A program made the position numbers and the translations under genes. From NCBI RefSeq assembly GCF_000730665.1, contig NZ_BBIV01000004.1, positions 179,388-243,387 of the forward strand: a stretch of 64,000 nucleotides of DNA, read 5' to 3'. Of the stretch, positions 20,176 to 29,808 are shown in pieces (the first letter of the stretch is position 1; each line of letters starts with the position of its first letter). Below the pieces are notes generated by a model. The model had not been told where the DNA came from and did no database searches. It saw only the letters and a list, made by a program, of their open reading frames with translations. Source of the stretch: Pseudomonas plecoglossicida NBRC 103162 = DSM 15088 (GTDB lineage Bacteria > Pseudomonadota > Gammaproteobacteria > Pseudomonadales > Pseudomonadaceae).

Positions 20176-20661
20176 GCTGGTGTGGCTCCATGTTGTTCAC
20201 CTTTTTTGTTTGGAGCAGAGGTAGGCGCGGGCTAGGCGCCGATGTCAGGCTGGCAGTGCCTTGACGAGGAGAGTGAAGCGTGCGGGCAGGGGCATCCGAG
20301 CATCATGACGGCGCGACTTTTTCTTCTTCGTGGTTCGGGCGCTGGGCGAGGTGGTGAAAATAAAAAACGATGGGTCGATGGGTGTCAAGTTAAACATGAC
20401 AAGATGTTACGAAATTGAAATTTTTATCGATTAAAAGCCTGAAATGTTCGCTTTGTGCGCGGTTTTTTGCGGTTTTGAATCGACTTTGATGTTCGTAAAA
20501 ACGAACGATCAGGAGTTTTCCCTCCTAGCGTAGGACATTTCCCCAAAGCGCGAATTTGCTTCAGCTGCAAGCACCGGATCGAAGATGCAGTGATATTCTT
20601 TTGCCCTCTGCACGACCATCGGGTCGCGTGCAAACCATATGGACATCGAACGGTTCTATTC
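20176..20661. other. Divergent intergenic region, permease / DUF945 gene
   Basis: About 490 bases with no credible gene. 20330-20500 is AT-rich and should hold the permease promoter reading left. A perfect inverted repeat GTTCGTaaaaACGAAC at 20491-20506 looks like a repressor site. Confidence 0.6.
20491..20506. promoter_or_regulatory. Candidate operator, perfect inverted repeat
   Basis: GTTCGT and ACGAAC are separated by AAAA within the divergent region between the putrescine-type permease and the DUF945 gene. The short symmetrical form suggests a dimeric repressor site; the binder is unknown. Confidence 0.4.
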
Positions 20662-22173
20662 ATGAAGAAATCAGTAGGCATCCTTTCCGGCCTGGCTATC
20701 GCCATTGCCGTCGCAATCACCGCCGGGGCCTGGTACACCGGCACGCGGCTGCCCGCGGAGCTGGACCATTCTGTCAGCGTTGGCAATGCCGAGCTGAAGA
20801 AAGCCCTCCTCGGCACGGGCGGCAGCATGACCATCGAGTTGGCCGGGGTTGAGCAGCACTTCTTCACCAGCACGGCGCAGTACCGGCTCAAGGCCAAGGA
20901 CATCAACCTCGGCCAGGGTGAGGCGCTCAACTTCGAAGTCGGTTTCACCGACCGTATCGAACATGGTCCGTTCCCCTGGTCGCGAGTCAAGGCACTGAAA
21001 TTGATGCCGGTGATGGCCACCAGCAACAGTACGCTGCAGAAAGACGATTTCACGGCCCCCTGGTTCGCCGCCACTGGCGAACAGCCGCCGGTCACCGCGC
21101 AAGTCAGCCTGGGCTATGGCGGCGATGTCGACAGCAAGATCCAGCTCGCGCCGTTCAAGTTCAGCGAAGACAACGGCAGCAGCATCGACTTCTCGGGCCT
21201 GCAGCTCGAGGCCGCAGGTGACCAGGATGGCAAGGCATCGAAATTCCATGGGGCCGCCGAACGCCTGGACATCAAGGTGGTAGGCGATGACCATCCGCCA
21301 GCGACCCTCGCGCTGCAGGGATTGAAGATTGGCGGCAACCTGACGGCTACCGAGCACGACATGATCTATGTCGGCAATGTCGACCTGCTGCTGGCCGAGG
21401 CCAAGGCGACGCTGGGGCCCAAGCAGCAGGTGCTGTTGCTCAAGGGTCTCGAGCAGAATGCCTTGCAGACCCTCGATGGCCCGAACACCGTGGGTGGGCG
21501 TGTGGATTACAAGGTCTCGGACATCACCTGGGATAATCGCGCGGTCGGGAGTGGCCAGTTGGCGGTGAGCATCAAGTCCATCAATGCCCCGGCCTTGCAG
21601 GCGCTGTCGCAGTGGTACCAGGCACACTTGCCGGAGTTCGAGCAGGCGGCCGCGGCTGGCCAGCCTGTGCCGCAAATCCAGATGGACGAGGCGGAAAAAG
21701 CCAAGTTCCAGGGCGACCTGAAGCAGTTGCTCGAGTCCAAGCCGCAGCTGGCGGTGGAGAACCTCTCGTTCAAGACTGCCAATGGCGAAAGCCGTTTCAA
21801 CCTGTCGATGGATTTCGCCAGCCCGACCTCCTTCGACCTGCCCGCTGACCAGATGAGCAAGCAGCTGATCACCCAGGTCAACAGCAAGCTCTCGCTGTCC
21901 AAGCCGATGATGGGCGACCTGGCCACCTTGCAAGCGCTGCTGGAAGGCCAGATCGACGCCCAGGCGATTGCCATGCAATCCAGCCAGGCGGGCGAGATGG
22001 TCGGCATGATGGCGCTGCAGAGCGGCATGGCCACGGTACAGGGCGATGACGTGGTGTCGAGCCTGCACTATGCCGATGGCATGGTCGACTTCAATGGCAA
22101 GAAGATGACTGTCGAGGAATTTGCCATGATCCTGGCAGGGCACTTTGCGGCGATGCAGCCGCAAGAGGGCTGA
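20662..22173 (+). CDS. DUF945 (YdgA-like) envelope protein
   Basis: Protein of 503 residues. An uncleaved or signal-type N-terminal helix (residues 5-24) is followed by a long beta-rich domain without catalytic motifs. The pattern (WYTG near the N-terminus, VEHGPFPW-like IEHGPFPWSRV, repeated strands) fits the YdgA/DUF945 family of periplasmic or membrane-anchored proteins of unknown function. The ATG at 20662 is preferred to upstream ATGs because it places the hydrophobic helix at the N-terminus. Confidence 0.85.
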   Translation: MKKSVGILSGLAIAIAVAITAGAWYTGTRLPAELDHSVSVGNAELKKALLGTGGSMTIELAGVEQHFFTSTAQYRLKAKDINLGQGEALNFEVGFTDRIEHGPFPWSRVKALKLMPVMATSNSTLQKDDFTAPWFAATGEQPPVTAQVSLGYGGDVDSKIQLAPFKFSEDNGSSIDFSGLQLEAAGDQDGKASKFHGAAERLDIKVVGDDHPPATLALQGLKIGGNLTATEHDMIYVGNVDLLLAEAKATLGPKQQVLLLKGLEQNALQTLDGPNTVGGRVDYKVSDITWDNRAVGSGQLAVSIKSINAPALQALSQWYQAHLPEFEQAAAAGQPVPQIQMDEAEKAKFQGDLKQLLESKPQLAVENLSFKTANGESRFNLSMDFASPTSFDLPADQMSKQLITQVNSKLSLSKPMMGDLATLQALLEGQIDAQAIAMQSSQAGEMVGMMALQSGMATVQGDDVVSSLHYADGMVDFNGKKMTVEEFAMILAGHFAAMQPQEG

Positions 22174-22182
22174 GCCTCCATT

Positions 22183-22215
22183 GGCCCCATCGCCGGCTTG
22201 CCGGCGATAGGGCCC
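22183..22215. repeat. Single REP palindrome
   Basis: GGCCCCATCGCCGGCTTGCCGGCGATAGGGCC-type imperfect palindrome just after the DUF945 gene; possible mRNA 3'-end stabiliser. Confidence 0.85.
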
Positions 22216-22253
22216 TGGCGGCCAACACAAAAACCACTTTAGAAATCCCTTGA

Positions 22254-22281
22254 TTGTCTGTAGCCTTCGGCGTCCGATAAT
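22254..22281 (+). promoter_or_regulatory. Candidate nadA promoter
   Basis: TTGTCT and GATAAT (22276-22281) are 16 bases apart, about 120 bases before nadA. A nearby TTGATT at 22250 gives a 20-base spacing, so the -35 assignment is unsure. Confidence 0.4.
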
Positions 22282-22400
22282 AATCCGCGCCCGCAGAGGG
22301 CCGTGGCGGCGTGCAAGCCGTCCGGCACCCTTAGCCGATCTGCCAGGGCCGGGTGATACACTCGATTTGACGCGCACGCGCGCCTGCAGGTCCAGCGATC

Positions 22401-23459
22401 ATGACCCAGATTTCCGAACGCCTGTTGGTTCAGGCCCACCTTGATGCCAAACAGCCCAACCCGCTGACTGCCGAGCAGGAGGCCGAATACCGTGCGGCCA
22501 TCGCTGCCGAGCTGAAGGCGCAGAATGCCGTGCTGGTCGCCCACTACTACTGCGATCCGGTCATCCAGGCGCTGGCCGAAGAAACCGGTGGTTGCGTATC
22601 CGACTCGTTGGAAATGGCCCGTTTCGGCAAGAACCACCCTGCTGAAACCGTGATCGTCGCCGGTGTGCGCTTCATGGGCGAAACGGCCAAGATCCTCACC
22701 CCGGAAAAGCGCGTGCTGATGCCGACCCAGGAGGCCACCTGCTCGCTCGATCTGGGTTGCCCGGTCGAAGAGTTCTCGGCGTTCTGCGACCAGCACCCGG
22801 AACGTACCGTGGTGGTCTACGCCAATACCTCGGCGGCGGTGAAAGCGCGGGCCGACTGGGTGGTGACTTCAAGCTGTGCGCTCGAGATCGTCGAAAGCCT
22901 GATGGACAACGGCGAGACCATCATCTGGGGGCCGGACCAGCACCTGGGTCGCTACATCCAGAAGCAGACCGGTGCCGACATGCTTCTGTGGGACGGTGCC
23001 TGCATCGTCCATGAAGAGTTCAAGTCACGCCAACTGGCCGACATGAAGGCGCTGTACCCGGATGCCGCGATCCTGGTGCACCCCGAGTCGCCGGAGGCGG
23101 TGATCGAACTGGCCGACGCGGTGGGTTCCACCAGTCAGTTGATCAAGGCTGCGCAGACGCTGCCGAACAAGACCTTCATCGTCGCCACCGACCGCGGCAT
23201 CTTCTACAAGATGCAGCAGCTGTGCCCGGACAAGGAGTTCGTCGAGGCGCCGACTGCCGGCAACGGTGCGGCCTGCCGCAGCTGTGCGCACTGCCCGTGG
23301 ATGGCGATGAATACCCTGGAGCGGGTGCTCGATTGTCTGCGTAAGGGTAGCAACGAGATCTTCGTCGATCCGGCGCTGGTGCCCAAGGCGATCAAGCCTT
23401 TGAACCGGATGCTGGATTTCACCCAGGCGGCGCGACTGAAGCTTTCGGGTAACGCTTGA
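22401..23459 (+). CDS. nadA: Quinolinate synthase NadA
   Basis: Protein of 352 residues. It condenses iminoaspartate with dihydroxyacetone phosphate to quinolinate in NAD synthesis and carries a 4Fe-4S cluster. Candidate cluster cysteines occur in [21 protein letters not shown] and the C-terminal [10 protein letters not shown]. The three NadA repeats with HPESPEAV and [10 protein letters not shown] are clear. Its own promoter region lies upstream; REP elements flank it. Confidence 0.97.
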   Translation: MTQISERLLVQAHLDAKQPNPLTAEQEAEYRAAIAAELKAQNAVLVAHYYCDPVIQALAEETGGCVSDSLEMARFGKNHPAETVIVAGVRFMGETAKILTPEKRVLMPTQEATCSLDLGCPVEEFSAFCDQHPERTVVVYANTSAAVKARADWVVTSSCALEIVESLMDNGETIIWGPDQHLGRYIQKQTGADMLLWDGACIVHEEFKSRQLADMKALYPDAAILVHPESPEAVIELADAVGSTSQLIKAAQTLPNKTFIVATDRGIFYKMQQLCPDKEFVEAPTAGNGAACRSCAHCPWMAMNTLERVLDCLRKGSNEIFVDPALVPKAIKPLNRMLDFTQAARLKLSGNA

Positions 23460-23461
23460 GG

Positions 23462-23548
23462 CCCGATCGCCGGCAAGCCGGCTCCCACAGGGTACTGCAT
23501 CGCCTTTGAGAGCCACGCAGATTCTGTAGGAGCTGGCTTGCCAGCGAT
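23462..23548. repeat. REP pair of mixed classes
   Basis: A CCGGCAAGCCGG unit and an inverted CTGGCTTGCCAG unit flank a short spacer between nadA and the convergent protease gene. The two arms belong to different sequence variants. Confidence 0.82.
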
Positions 23549-23569
23549 TGGGCTGCAAAGCAGCCCCTC

Positions 23570-25006
23570 TTAGCGCCCCATCATTTCCTGAACCATGCGC
23601 CGCTGCTCCATGATCTCCCGCTGACGCTGGTCGATCTGCGAGGCCAGCGGGAAGTTGCTGCCCGCACGGCGCTTGGCGTAATCGAGCTGCTGGATCGCCT
23701 GGTCGAAATCCCCCACCAAGGTGAAGTACTCGGCCCGCGCCCGGTGCAGGCCGATGGTGTTGCCCGACAAGCCGCGTACCTCGGCCATGTCGTACCACAC
23801 GTCCGGATCGTCCGGGCGGCTCTTGATCAGTTCGTCCAGTACCTTCTCCGCCTCGGCCGGCTTGTTCTGCTTGACCAGCAGGTCGGCGCGCACCTGCTTG
23901 AGCGGATAGTTGCCCGGATACAGGCCTTGCAACCGCGTGGCCCGCTGCTGCGCATCGGCCAGGCGATTGTTGGTGATATCCAGGTCGATCTGCGCCAGGT
24001 TGTAGGTGATGTTGTTAGGCGCCTTGGCCAGCAGCGGCTTGAGGTTCTCGCGTGCTTCATTGAGCTGGCCGCCCTTGATCTGCGCCAGGGCCAGGCCGTA
24101 ACGGGCTGCATCGAGCTTCGGGTCTTCGTCGAGCTGGGCGCGGAAGCGCTTGGCGGCAAGGCCAGGCGTGCCTTCGTAGGTCAGTGCAACGCGCGCACGG
24201 ATCAACTGGTAGCGCAGGCTGTCTTCGACGCCGCCCTTGGGCGCCTGGTCGGCGCGGTTGCGGGTGTCGGCAATACGCGATTCGGTCACCGGGTGAGTCA
24301 GCAGGAATTCAGGTGGCTTGGCGTCATAGCGGTACTGGCGCGCCAGGCGTTCGAACATGGTCGGCATGTTGCGCGGGTCGTAACCGGCCTTTTCCAGGTT
24401 CTGGATACCGATGCGGTCGGCTTCCTGTTCGTTCTGCCGCGAGAAGCGTCGCTGTTCCTGGATCGCCGCCGCCTGGGTGCCGGCGATCATGCCGATGCCC
24501 GCATCGCCAGCGCCCCCGGCCGCCAGCACGATGCCGGCCAGCAGCGCGGCCATCATCGGCAGCTGCATGCGTTGCTGGGCCTCGACACCACGGGCGAAGT
24601 GGCGTTGCGACAAGTGCGCCAGTTCGTGCGCCAGTACCGAGGCATATTCGCCTTCGGTCTGGGCATTGAGGAACAGGCCGCCGTTGACCCCGACGATGCC
24701 GCCCGGGGCGGCGAAGGCGTTGAGCTCGCGGCTGTCGATGAGGATGAACTCCAGACGCCGGTCCTGCAGCTGGCTGGTTTCGGCCAGGCGGTACACGGTG
24801 GTCTCGACGTAGTCCTTGAGCTGCGGGTCGTTCAGCTGGTTGACGTTGCCGCGCAACAGGCTCAGCCAGGCTCGGCCGAGCTGGTGTTCCTGTTGTGGCG
24901 AGACGATTGCGGAACTGGCGTCGCCCAGCGATGGCAGGTCGTCAGCATGGCCGGGGAGGGCCATCAGGCAGGCCAGCGTCAGCAGGGTAGGGCGCAGTAG
25001 TTTCAT
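23570..25006 (-). CDS. bepA: BepA-like periplasmic M48 metalloprotease with TPR repeats
   Basis: Protein of 478 residues. A signal peptide (about 1-21, ending GHA) precedes an M48 protease domain with the zinc motif HELAH at 127-131. The third-ligand region is in NEQEADRIGIQ. A TPR half (about 290-478) follows. BepA/YfgC proteins degrade misassembled LptD and help outer-membrane protein assembly. It is divergent from the tusA-like gene. Confidence 0.92.
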   Translation of the reverse strand: MKLLRPTLLTLACLMALPGHADDLPSLGDASSAIVSPQQEHQLGRAWLSLLRGNVNQLNDPQLKDYVETTVYRLAETSQLQDRRLEFILIDSRELNAFAAPGGIVGVNGGLFLNAQTEGEYASVLAHELAHLSQRHFARGVEAQQRMQLPMMAALLAGIVLAAGGAGDAGIGMIAGTQAAAIQEQRRFSRQNEQEADRIGIQNLEKAGYDPRNMPTMFERLARQYRYDAKPPEFLLTHPVTESRIADTRNRADQAPKGGVEDSLRYQLIRARVALTYEGTPGLAAKRFRAQLDEDPKLDAARYGLALAQIKGGQLNEARENLKPLLAKAPNNITYNLAQIDLDITNNRLADAQQRATRLQGLYPGNYPLKQVRADLLVKQNKPAEAEKVLDELIKSRPDDPDVWYDMAEVRGLSGNTIGLHRARAEYFTLVGDFDQAIQQLDYAKRRAGSNFPLASQIDQRQREIMEQRRMVQEMMGR

Positions 25007-25114
25007 GCACGAAGCTCACGTCGGAGAAAGCCCCTACTGTAGCCGGCTCACACGTTGGCGACCAGTGGCGGTATCCTAGCCAGTCTGTCTGCCCCGCTTG
25101 TGGAGAATGCCCCG

Positions 25115-25354
25115 ATGAGTGACACCCTGACCTGCGACGCCGAACTCGACGCCAGCGGGCTGAACTGCCCGCTGCCGCTGCTCAAGGCGAAGATGGAACT
25201 CAATCGCCTGGCCAGCGGTGCGGTGCTCAAGGTGATCGCCACCGATGCCGGCTCCCAGCGCGACTTCCGCACTTTTGCAACGCTCGCCGGTCATACGCTG
25301 CTGCATGAAACGGCCGAGGCCGGTACTTATACCTACTGGCTGCGCAAGGCCTGA
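25115..25354 (+). CDS. TusA/SirA-family sulfur carrier-like protein
   Basis: Protein of 79 residues with the family core LDASGLNCPLPLLKAKMELN, where Cys19 in the CPxP motif is the sulfur-carrying residue. It belongs to the SirA/TusA/YeeD fold. Sulfur transfer in tRNA or cofactor metabolism is possible, but the orthologue of true TusA is not certain. The start at 25115 fits the domain; longer upstream frames are unsupported. perM follows after 20 bases. Confidence 0.9.
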   Translation: MSDTLTCDAELDASGLNCPLPLLKAKMELNRLASGAVLKVIATDAGSQRDFRTFATLAGHTLLHETAEAGTYTYWLRKA

Positions 25355-25374
25355 GTCTCAATCAAGGATCGTCA

Positions 25375-26445
25375 ATGTTCAAAGTGCTTCGCGACTGGCT
25401 GCATCGCTACTTCTCGGACGAGGAGGCGGTGGTGCTGGCGGTGCTGCTGTTCCTGGCCTTTACCGCGGTCCTGACCCTGGGCGGCATGCTCGCGCCGGTA
25501 CTGGCAGGGATGGTGCTGGCGTTCCTGATGCAGGGCCTGGTCAATGCCCTGGAGCGCATCCGGGTGCCGACACGCTTGGCGGTAATCCTGGTGTTCGCCC
25601 TGTTCATGGGGGCGCTGGCGGTGTTCCTGCTGGTGCTGGTGCCGCTGCTGTGGCATCAGCTGATCACCCTGTTCAACGAGTTGCCGGGCATGCTTGGCAA
25701 GTGGCAGTCGCTGCTGTTGCTGTTACCGGAACGCTACCCGCACCTGGTGTCGGACGAGCAGGTGCTGCGTGCCATCGAGTCGGTGCGTGGCGAGATCGGC
25801 AAGTTCGGCCAGTGGGCGCTGACCTTCTCGTTGTCGAGCCTGCCGCTGCTGGTCAACGCGATGATCTACCTGGTGCTGGTGCCGATCCTGGTGTTCTTCT
25901 TCCTCAAGGACCGTGTGCTGATCGGCCGCTGGGTCAGCGGCTACCTGCCACGCCAGCGCAGCTTGCTCAACCGGGTCGGCAACGAGATGAACCGGCAGAT
26001 CGCCAACTACATCCGCGGCAAGGGTATCGAGATCCTGATCTGCGGGATCGCCACCTACATTGCCTTCATCAGCCTGGGGCTCAACTACGCGGCCCTGTTG
26101 GCGCTGCTGGTGGGGTTGTCGGTGGTGGTGCCCTATGTCGGGGCGGTGGTGGTGACCGTGCCGGTGACGCTGATTGCGTTGTTCCAGTGGGGCTGGGGCG
26201 ACCAGTTCATCTACCTGATGACGGTCTACGCGATCATCCAGGCGCTCGACGGCAACGTGCTGGTGCCGCTGCTGTTCTCCGAGGCGGTGAGCCTGCACCC
26301 GGTGGCGATCATTTGTGCGGTGCTGCTGTTTGGCGGGTTGTGGGGGTTCTGGGGGATTTTCTTCGCCATCCCGCTGGCGACGCTGATCAAGGCTGTACTG
26401 GATGCCTGGCCGCGGCAGGAGGTCAGCGTTTCACCGCTGCTCTGA
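25375..26445 (+). CDS. perM: AI-2E family transporter (PerM-like)
   Basis: Membrane protein of 356 residues with about eight helices. Typical segments are LGGMLAPVLAGMVLAFLMQG, NEMNRQIANYIRGKG and the C-terminal VVPYVGAVVVTVPV with LVPLLFSEAVSLHP. Some members export AI-2 or act as antiporters; the substrate here is unknown. Probably co-transcribed with the TusA-like gene. Confidence 0.9.
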   Translation: MFKVLRDWLHRYFSDEEAVVLAVLLFLAFTAVLTLGGMLAPVLAGMVLAFLMQGLVNALERIRVPTRLAVILVFALFMGALAVFLLVLVPLLWHQLITLFNELPGMLGKWQSLLLLLPERYPHLVSDEQVLRAIESVRGEIGKFGQWALTFSLSSLPLLVNAMIYLVLVPILVFFFLKDRVLIGRWVSGYLPRQRSLLNRVGNEMNRQIANYIRGKGIEILICGIATYIAFISLGLNYAALLALLVGLSVVVPYVGAVVVTVPVTLIALFQWGWGDQFIYLMTVYAIIQALDGNVLVPLLFSEAVSLHPVAIICAVLLFGGLWGFWGIFFAIPLATLIKAVLDAWPRQEVSVSPLL

Positions 26446-26453
26446 ATGCAGTC

Positions 26454-26472
26454 GGGGCCGCATCGCGGCCCC
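26454..26472. terminator. Bidirectional hairpin between perM and bcp
   Basis: Perfect 8-bp stem GGGGCCGC / GCGGCCCC with a 3-nt loop between the two convergent stops; no T-run on either side. Confidence 0.55.
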
Positions 26473-26480
26473 GCGCTATC

Positions 26481-26954
26481 TCAAGCCTTGTCCAGCGCCT
26501 GGGCCGCCGCCAACACGGCATCCACATGCCCGGGCACCTTCACCCCACGCCACTCCTGGCGCAGCACACCGTTCTTGTCGATCAGGAAGGTGCTGCGGTC
26601 CACGCCCATGTATTCCTTGCCATACAGCTTCTTCAGCTTGATCACGTCGAACAGCTGGCACAGGGCCTCGTCCTTGTCGCTGATCAGCTCGAACGGAAAG
26701 CCCTGCTTGGCCTTGAAGTTCTCGTGCGACTTGATGCCATCGCGCGATACGCCGAACACCACGGTGTTGGCTGCTTCGAAGGCCGCATGCTGGTCACGGA
26801 AGCCCTGCCCCTCGGTGGTGCAGCCCGGGGTGCTGTCCTTCGGATAGAAGTACAGCACCACTTGCCGGCCCTTGAGCTCGGCGAGGCTGACGGCCTGGCC
26901 GCTGGTGGCCTGGGCCTGGAAGTCGGCGACGGATTGGTCGAGTGCTACAGCCAT
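26481..26954 (-). CDS. bcp: Thioredoxin-dependent peroxiredoxin Bcp
   Basis: Atypical 2-Cys peroxiredoxin of 157 residues. The peroxidatic motif is YPKDSTPGCTTEGQGFRD. It reduces hydrogen peroxide and organic peroxides with thioredoxin. The second Cys of the Bcp CxxxxC motif is replaced (GCTTEGQ), so resolution must use another thiol such as the Cys in EALCQLF. The ATG at 26954 is 11 bases after the gcvR stop, making a gcvR-bcp operon. Confidence 0.95.
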   Translation of the reverse strand: MAVALDQSVADFQAQATSGQAVSLAELKGRQVVLYFYPKDSTPGCTTEGQGFRDQHAAFEAANTVVFGVSRDGIKSHENFKAKQGFPFELISDKDEALCQLFDVIKLKKLYGKEYMGVDRSTFLIDKNGVLRQEWRGVKVPGHVDAVLAAAQALDKA

Positions 26955-26965
26955 GGCTGGTTTCC

Positions 26966-27526
26966 TTACATGGGGTTCTGTGGGCGCCACGGCTCGATCA
27001 GCGCATCCAGGTTCAGGGCATCGGCAAAGTCGAGGAACTGGTCGCGCAGCCAGCTGATCTGGGTGCCGGCCGGCAGGATCACGGTGAACTGGGCATTGAG
27101 CATGCTGCTGCCGGTTTGCGGCGCCAGGTAGGTGTCGCAGGTCATGGCCTCGAGCTCGACCCGGTGATCGAGGAAGAACTGGCACAGCTCGTTGATGATG
27201 TCCGGGCGGTAGGCCGCGCTGACGTAGGCCACGTAAGGCAGCGCCTGCGGGCGTACCTCCTGGTCGGCACTGCGCACCACGTCCAGGGTCAGGCCGTGCT
27301 TCTTGCCCAGGCCCGGCAGGGTGGATTCGAGGCGCGCCAGGGCGTCCCAGCTGCCGCCCACCTGCAAGACCAGGGCGCTGGTCTCGCCATGCCGGCTCAG
27401 GCGCGAGGTGACCACCGCGCAGCGGTTTTCGAAGGCAGCGCGGCTGAGGACGTTGGCCAGCTCCATGGGGTTGGGGCCCAAGGCACTGATGACGAGGAAT
27501 TGTTCGCGGACGGTGGGGGTGGACAT
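26966..27526 (-). CDS. gcvR: Glycine cleavage system regulator-like ACT protein GcvR
   Basis: Protein of 186 residues with two ACT-like domains (EQFLVISALGPNPMELANVL and LPYVAYVSAAYRPDIINELC). GcvR in E. coli binds GcvA and represses gcv transcription when glycine is low; in Pseudomonas the partner is uncertain. It is divergent from dapA and precedes bcp. Confidence 0.9.
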   Translation of the reverse strand: MSTPTVREQFLVISALGPNPMELANVLSRAAFENRCAVVTSRLSRHGETSALVLQVGGSWDALARLESTLPGLGKKHGLTLDVVRSADQEVRPQALPYVAYVSAAYRPDIINELCQFFLDHRVELEAMTCDTYLAPQTGSSMLNAQFTVILPAGTQISWLRDQFLDFADALNLDALIEPWRPQNPM

Positions 27527-27786
27527 GCAGCATTCCTAAAGCGATGAGCGGTCGGCACAGGACGGGCAAAAGCCTCCTGTCGGCAGGGCCCGGGGCTCGC
27601 AAGCGAGGACGTGGACGCAGGCCGGGGAGCAGGGTCGACGGCCCGGCGGGCCGCGCTGCACCGATCAAAGGGTCAAGGGTAGCGAAATAAGGCGCCGAGG
27701 GGAATGCTCCGCCCGCCTGCTTCGCTTGTGCAAGGCCGATGCCCCCAGTACCATTACCGCTCTCTTTTTCCGGCAGGAGCAGTTAC

Positions 27787-28674
27787 ATGATTGCGGGCAG
27801 TATGGTGGCATTGGTCACACCCATGGATGCACAAGGGCGTCTTGATTGGGGCAGCCTCGACAAACTTGTAGACTTCCACCTGGAAAACGGCACCCACGCG
27901 ATCGTCGCTGTCGGCACCACCGGTGAGTCCGCCACGCTGGATGTGGAAGAACACATCCTGGTCATCAAGCATGTGGTCGAGCGCGTCAAGCACAGCAAGA
28001 AGCCGATCCCGGTGATCGCCGGTACCGGTGCCAACTCCACCGCCGAAGCCGTGCACCTGACCCAGAACGCCAAGAACGCTGGCGCCGACGCCTGCCTGCT
28101 GGTCGTGCCGTACTACAACAAGCCGACCCAGGAAGGCCTGTACCAGCACTTCAAGCACATCGCCGAAGCCGTCGACATCCCGCAGATCCTCTACAACGTA
28201 CCCGGCCGCACTTCCTGCGACATGCAGGCCGAGACGGTGATCCGCCTGTCGAAGGTCGACAACATCATCGGCATCAAGGAAGCCACCGGCGACCTGGTGC
28301 GCGCCAAGGCCATCCTCGAAGGTGTCGACAAGGACTTCATCGTCCTGTCCGGCGACGATCCGACCGCCGTCGAGCTGATCCTGATGGGCGGCAAGGGCAA
28401 TATCTCCGTCACCGCCAACGTCGCCCCGCGCGAAATGGCCGATCTGTGCGAGGCCGCCCTTGAGGGCAATGCCGAGAAGGCCCGCGCGATCAATGAAAAA
28501 CTCATGCCGCTGCACAAAGACCTGTTCTGCGAAGCCAACCCGATTCCGGTGAAGTGGGCGCTCGTGGAAATGGGCCTGATGCACAAGGGCATTCGCCTGC
28601 CGCTGACCTGGCTGAGCGAAGGCTGCCACGAAAAAGTCCGTACTGCCTTGCGCCAGTCCGGCGTACTGGTTTAA
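27787..28674 (+). CDS. dapA: 4-hydroxy-tetrahydrodipicolinate synthase DapA
   Basis: TIM-barrel lyase of 295 residues. GTTGESATL binds the carboxylate, [10 protein letters not shown] carries the catalytic Tyr region, and the Schiff-base Lys is in [10 protein letters not shown]. It condenses pyruvate and aspartate semialdehyde in the lysine/diaminopimelate pathway. The start [14 protein letters not shown] is standard. bamC follows after 15 bases, as usual in gamma-proteobacteria. Confidence 0.98.
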   Translation: MIAGSMVALVTPMDAQGRLDWGSLDKLVDFHLENGTHAIVAVGTTGESATLDVEEHILVIKHVVERVKHSKKPIPVIAGTGANSTAEAVHLTQNAKNAGADACLLVVPYYNKPTQEGLYQHFKHIAEAVDIPQILYNVPGRTSCDMQAETVIRLSKVDNIIGIKEATGDLVRAKAILEGVDKDFIVLSGDDPTAVELILMGGKGNISVTANVAPREMADLCEAALEGNAEKARAINEKLMPLHKDLFCEANPIPVKWALVEMGLMHKGIRLPLTWLSEGCHEKVRTALRQSGVLV

Positions 28675-28689
28675 GAGGAAGTACCCCGC

Positions 28690-29808
28690 ATGAAGCGACT
28701 GGCTGGACTTTCCACGCTCGCCCTGATCATCTCCAGCACCAGTGGGTGTGGCTGGCTGTGGGGCGAGGATGGCTACTTCCGCGACCGCGGCAGCGATTAC
28801 CTGCAGGCTCACCCGACCGCGCCGATGCAGTTGCCGCCGGATGCCAGCAGCGTCAAGCGCCTTGACCCGCTGCTGCCGATCCCGCGCAACGTCGCTGACG
28901 ACCGCGCCACTGGCGAGTTCGAAGTACCGCGCCCGCAACCGTTGGTAGGTGCTGCCGAAGCCAGCGATTTCACCCTGCAGCGCAGCGGCAACAGCCGTTG
29001 GGTGCTGGCCCAGCGTTCGCCTGCCGAAGTCTGGCCGGTGGCCCGCCAGTTCTTCGAGGACAACGGGTTCCGTATCGCTGAAGAGCGCCCGCAAACCGGC
29101 GAATTCAACACCACCTGGCAGCGTTTCGACGAACTGTCGGTATCGCTCGGCCAGCGCCTGGCCAGTGCCGCCAGCAGCGGTGACAGCGAAGTGCGTGCGC
29201 GAGTACGCATTGAACCTGGCGTACAGCGCAACACCTCCGAGGTGTACATCGTGAGCGTCGAGCGCCCGGCGGGCAGCACCGCCGACACGGCGTTCCCGGC
29301 CACCTCCAGCAACACCGGCGCCGATGCGCTGCTGGTCGATGAAATGCTCGCCAGCATGAACCGTAGTGCCGAGAAGGGCGGTTCGGTGTCGCTGCTGGCC
29401 GCGCGCGACTTCGACGCGCCGAGCCGCGTCAGCCTGAGCGAAGACGGCAGCGGCAACCCGGTGCTGTACCTGGGCGCCGACCTGGACCGTGCCTGGTCCA
29501 GCGTAGGCCGTGCCCTGGAGCAGGGTGGCGAATGGCGCGTCGAGGACATCAACCGCAGCCTGGGCCTGTACTACATCAACCTGTCGGAAAAACCGGACGA
29601 CAAGCAGAACGAGCGGGGCATCTTCAGCCGGATGTTCGGCAGCGAACCGTCCAAGGAAGAGCGTGAAGCCCGTGCCGAACGCTACCAGGTTCGTCTGAGC
29701 AAGGTTGGCGAGAGCGTGCAGGTCACCGTCGAGAAGAACATCAACACCGTGGCCCCGGCCGATGTCGCCCGCCGTGTGCTGAGCGCCATTCAGGACCACC
29801 TGGGCTAA
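28690..29808 (+). CDS. bamC: Outer membrane assembly lipoprotein BamC
   Basis: Lipoprotein of 372 residues with a lipobox ending at Cys20 (STSGC). An extended N-terminal region and two helix-grip domains (about 95-210 and 245-370) follow. It is part of the BAM complex that inserts outer-membrane proteins. dapA is just upstream and the MBL-fold gene starts on the base after its stop codon. Confidence 0.93.
   Translation: MKRLAGLSTLALIISSTSGCGWLWGEDGYFRDRGSDYLQAHPTAPMQLPPDASSVKRLDPLLPIPRNVADDRATGEFEVPRPQPLVGAAEASDFTLQRSGNSRWVLAQRSPAEVWPVARQFFEDNGFRIAEERPQTGEFNTTWQRFDELSVSLGQRLASAASSGDSEVRARVRIEPGVQRNTSEVYIVSVERPAGSTADTAFPATSSNTGADALLVDEMLASMNRSAEKGGSVSLLAARDFDAPSRVSLSEDGSGNPVLYLGADLDRAWSSVGRALEQGGEWRVEDINRSLGLYYINLSEKPDDKQNERGIFSRMFGSEPSKEEREARAERYQVRLSKVGESVQVTVEKNINTVAPADVARRVLSAIQDHLG

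Noticed and set aside
25245..27131. 628-codon plus-strand frame spanning perM, bcp and gcvR
   Set aside because: Crosses three recognised genes on both strands in the wrong frame and has Gly/Ala-rich nonsense composition.
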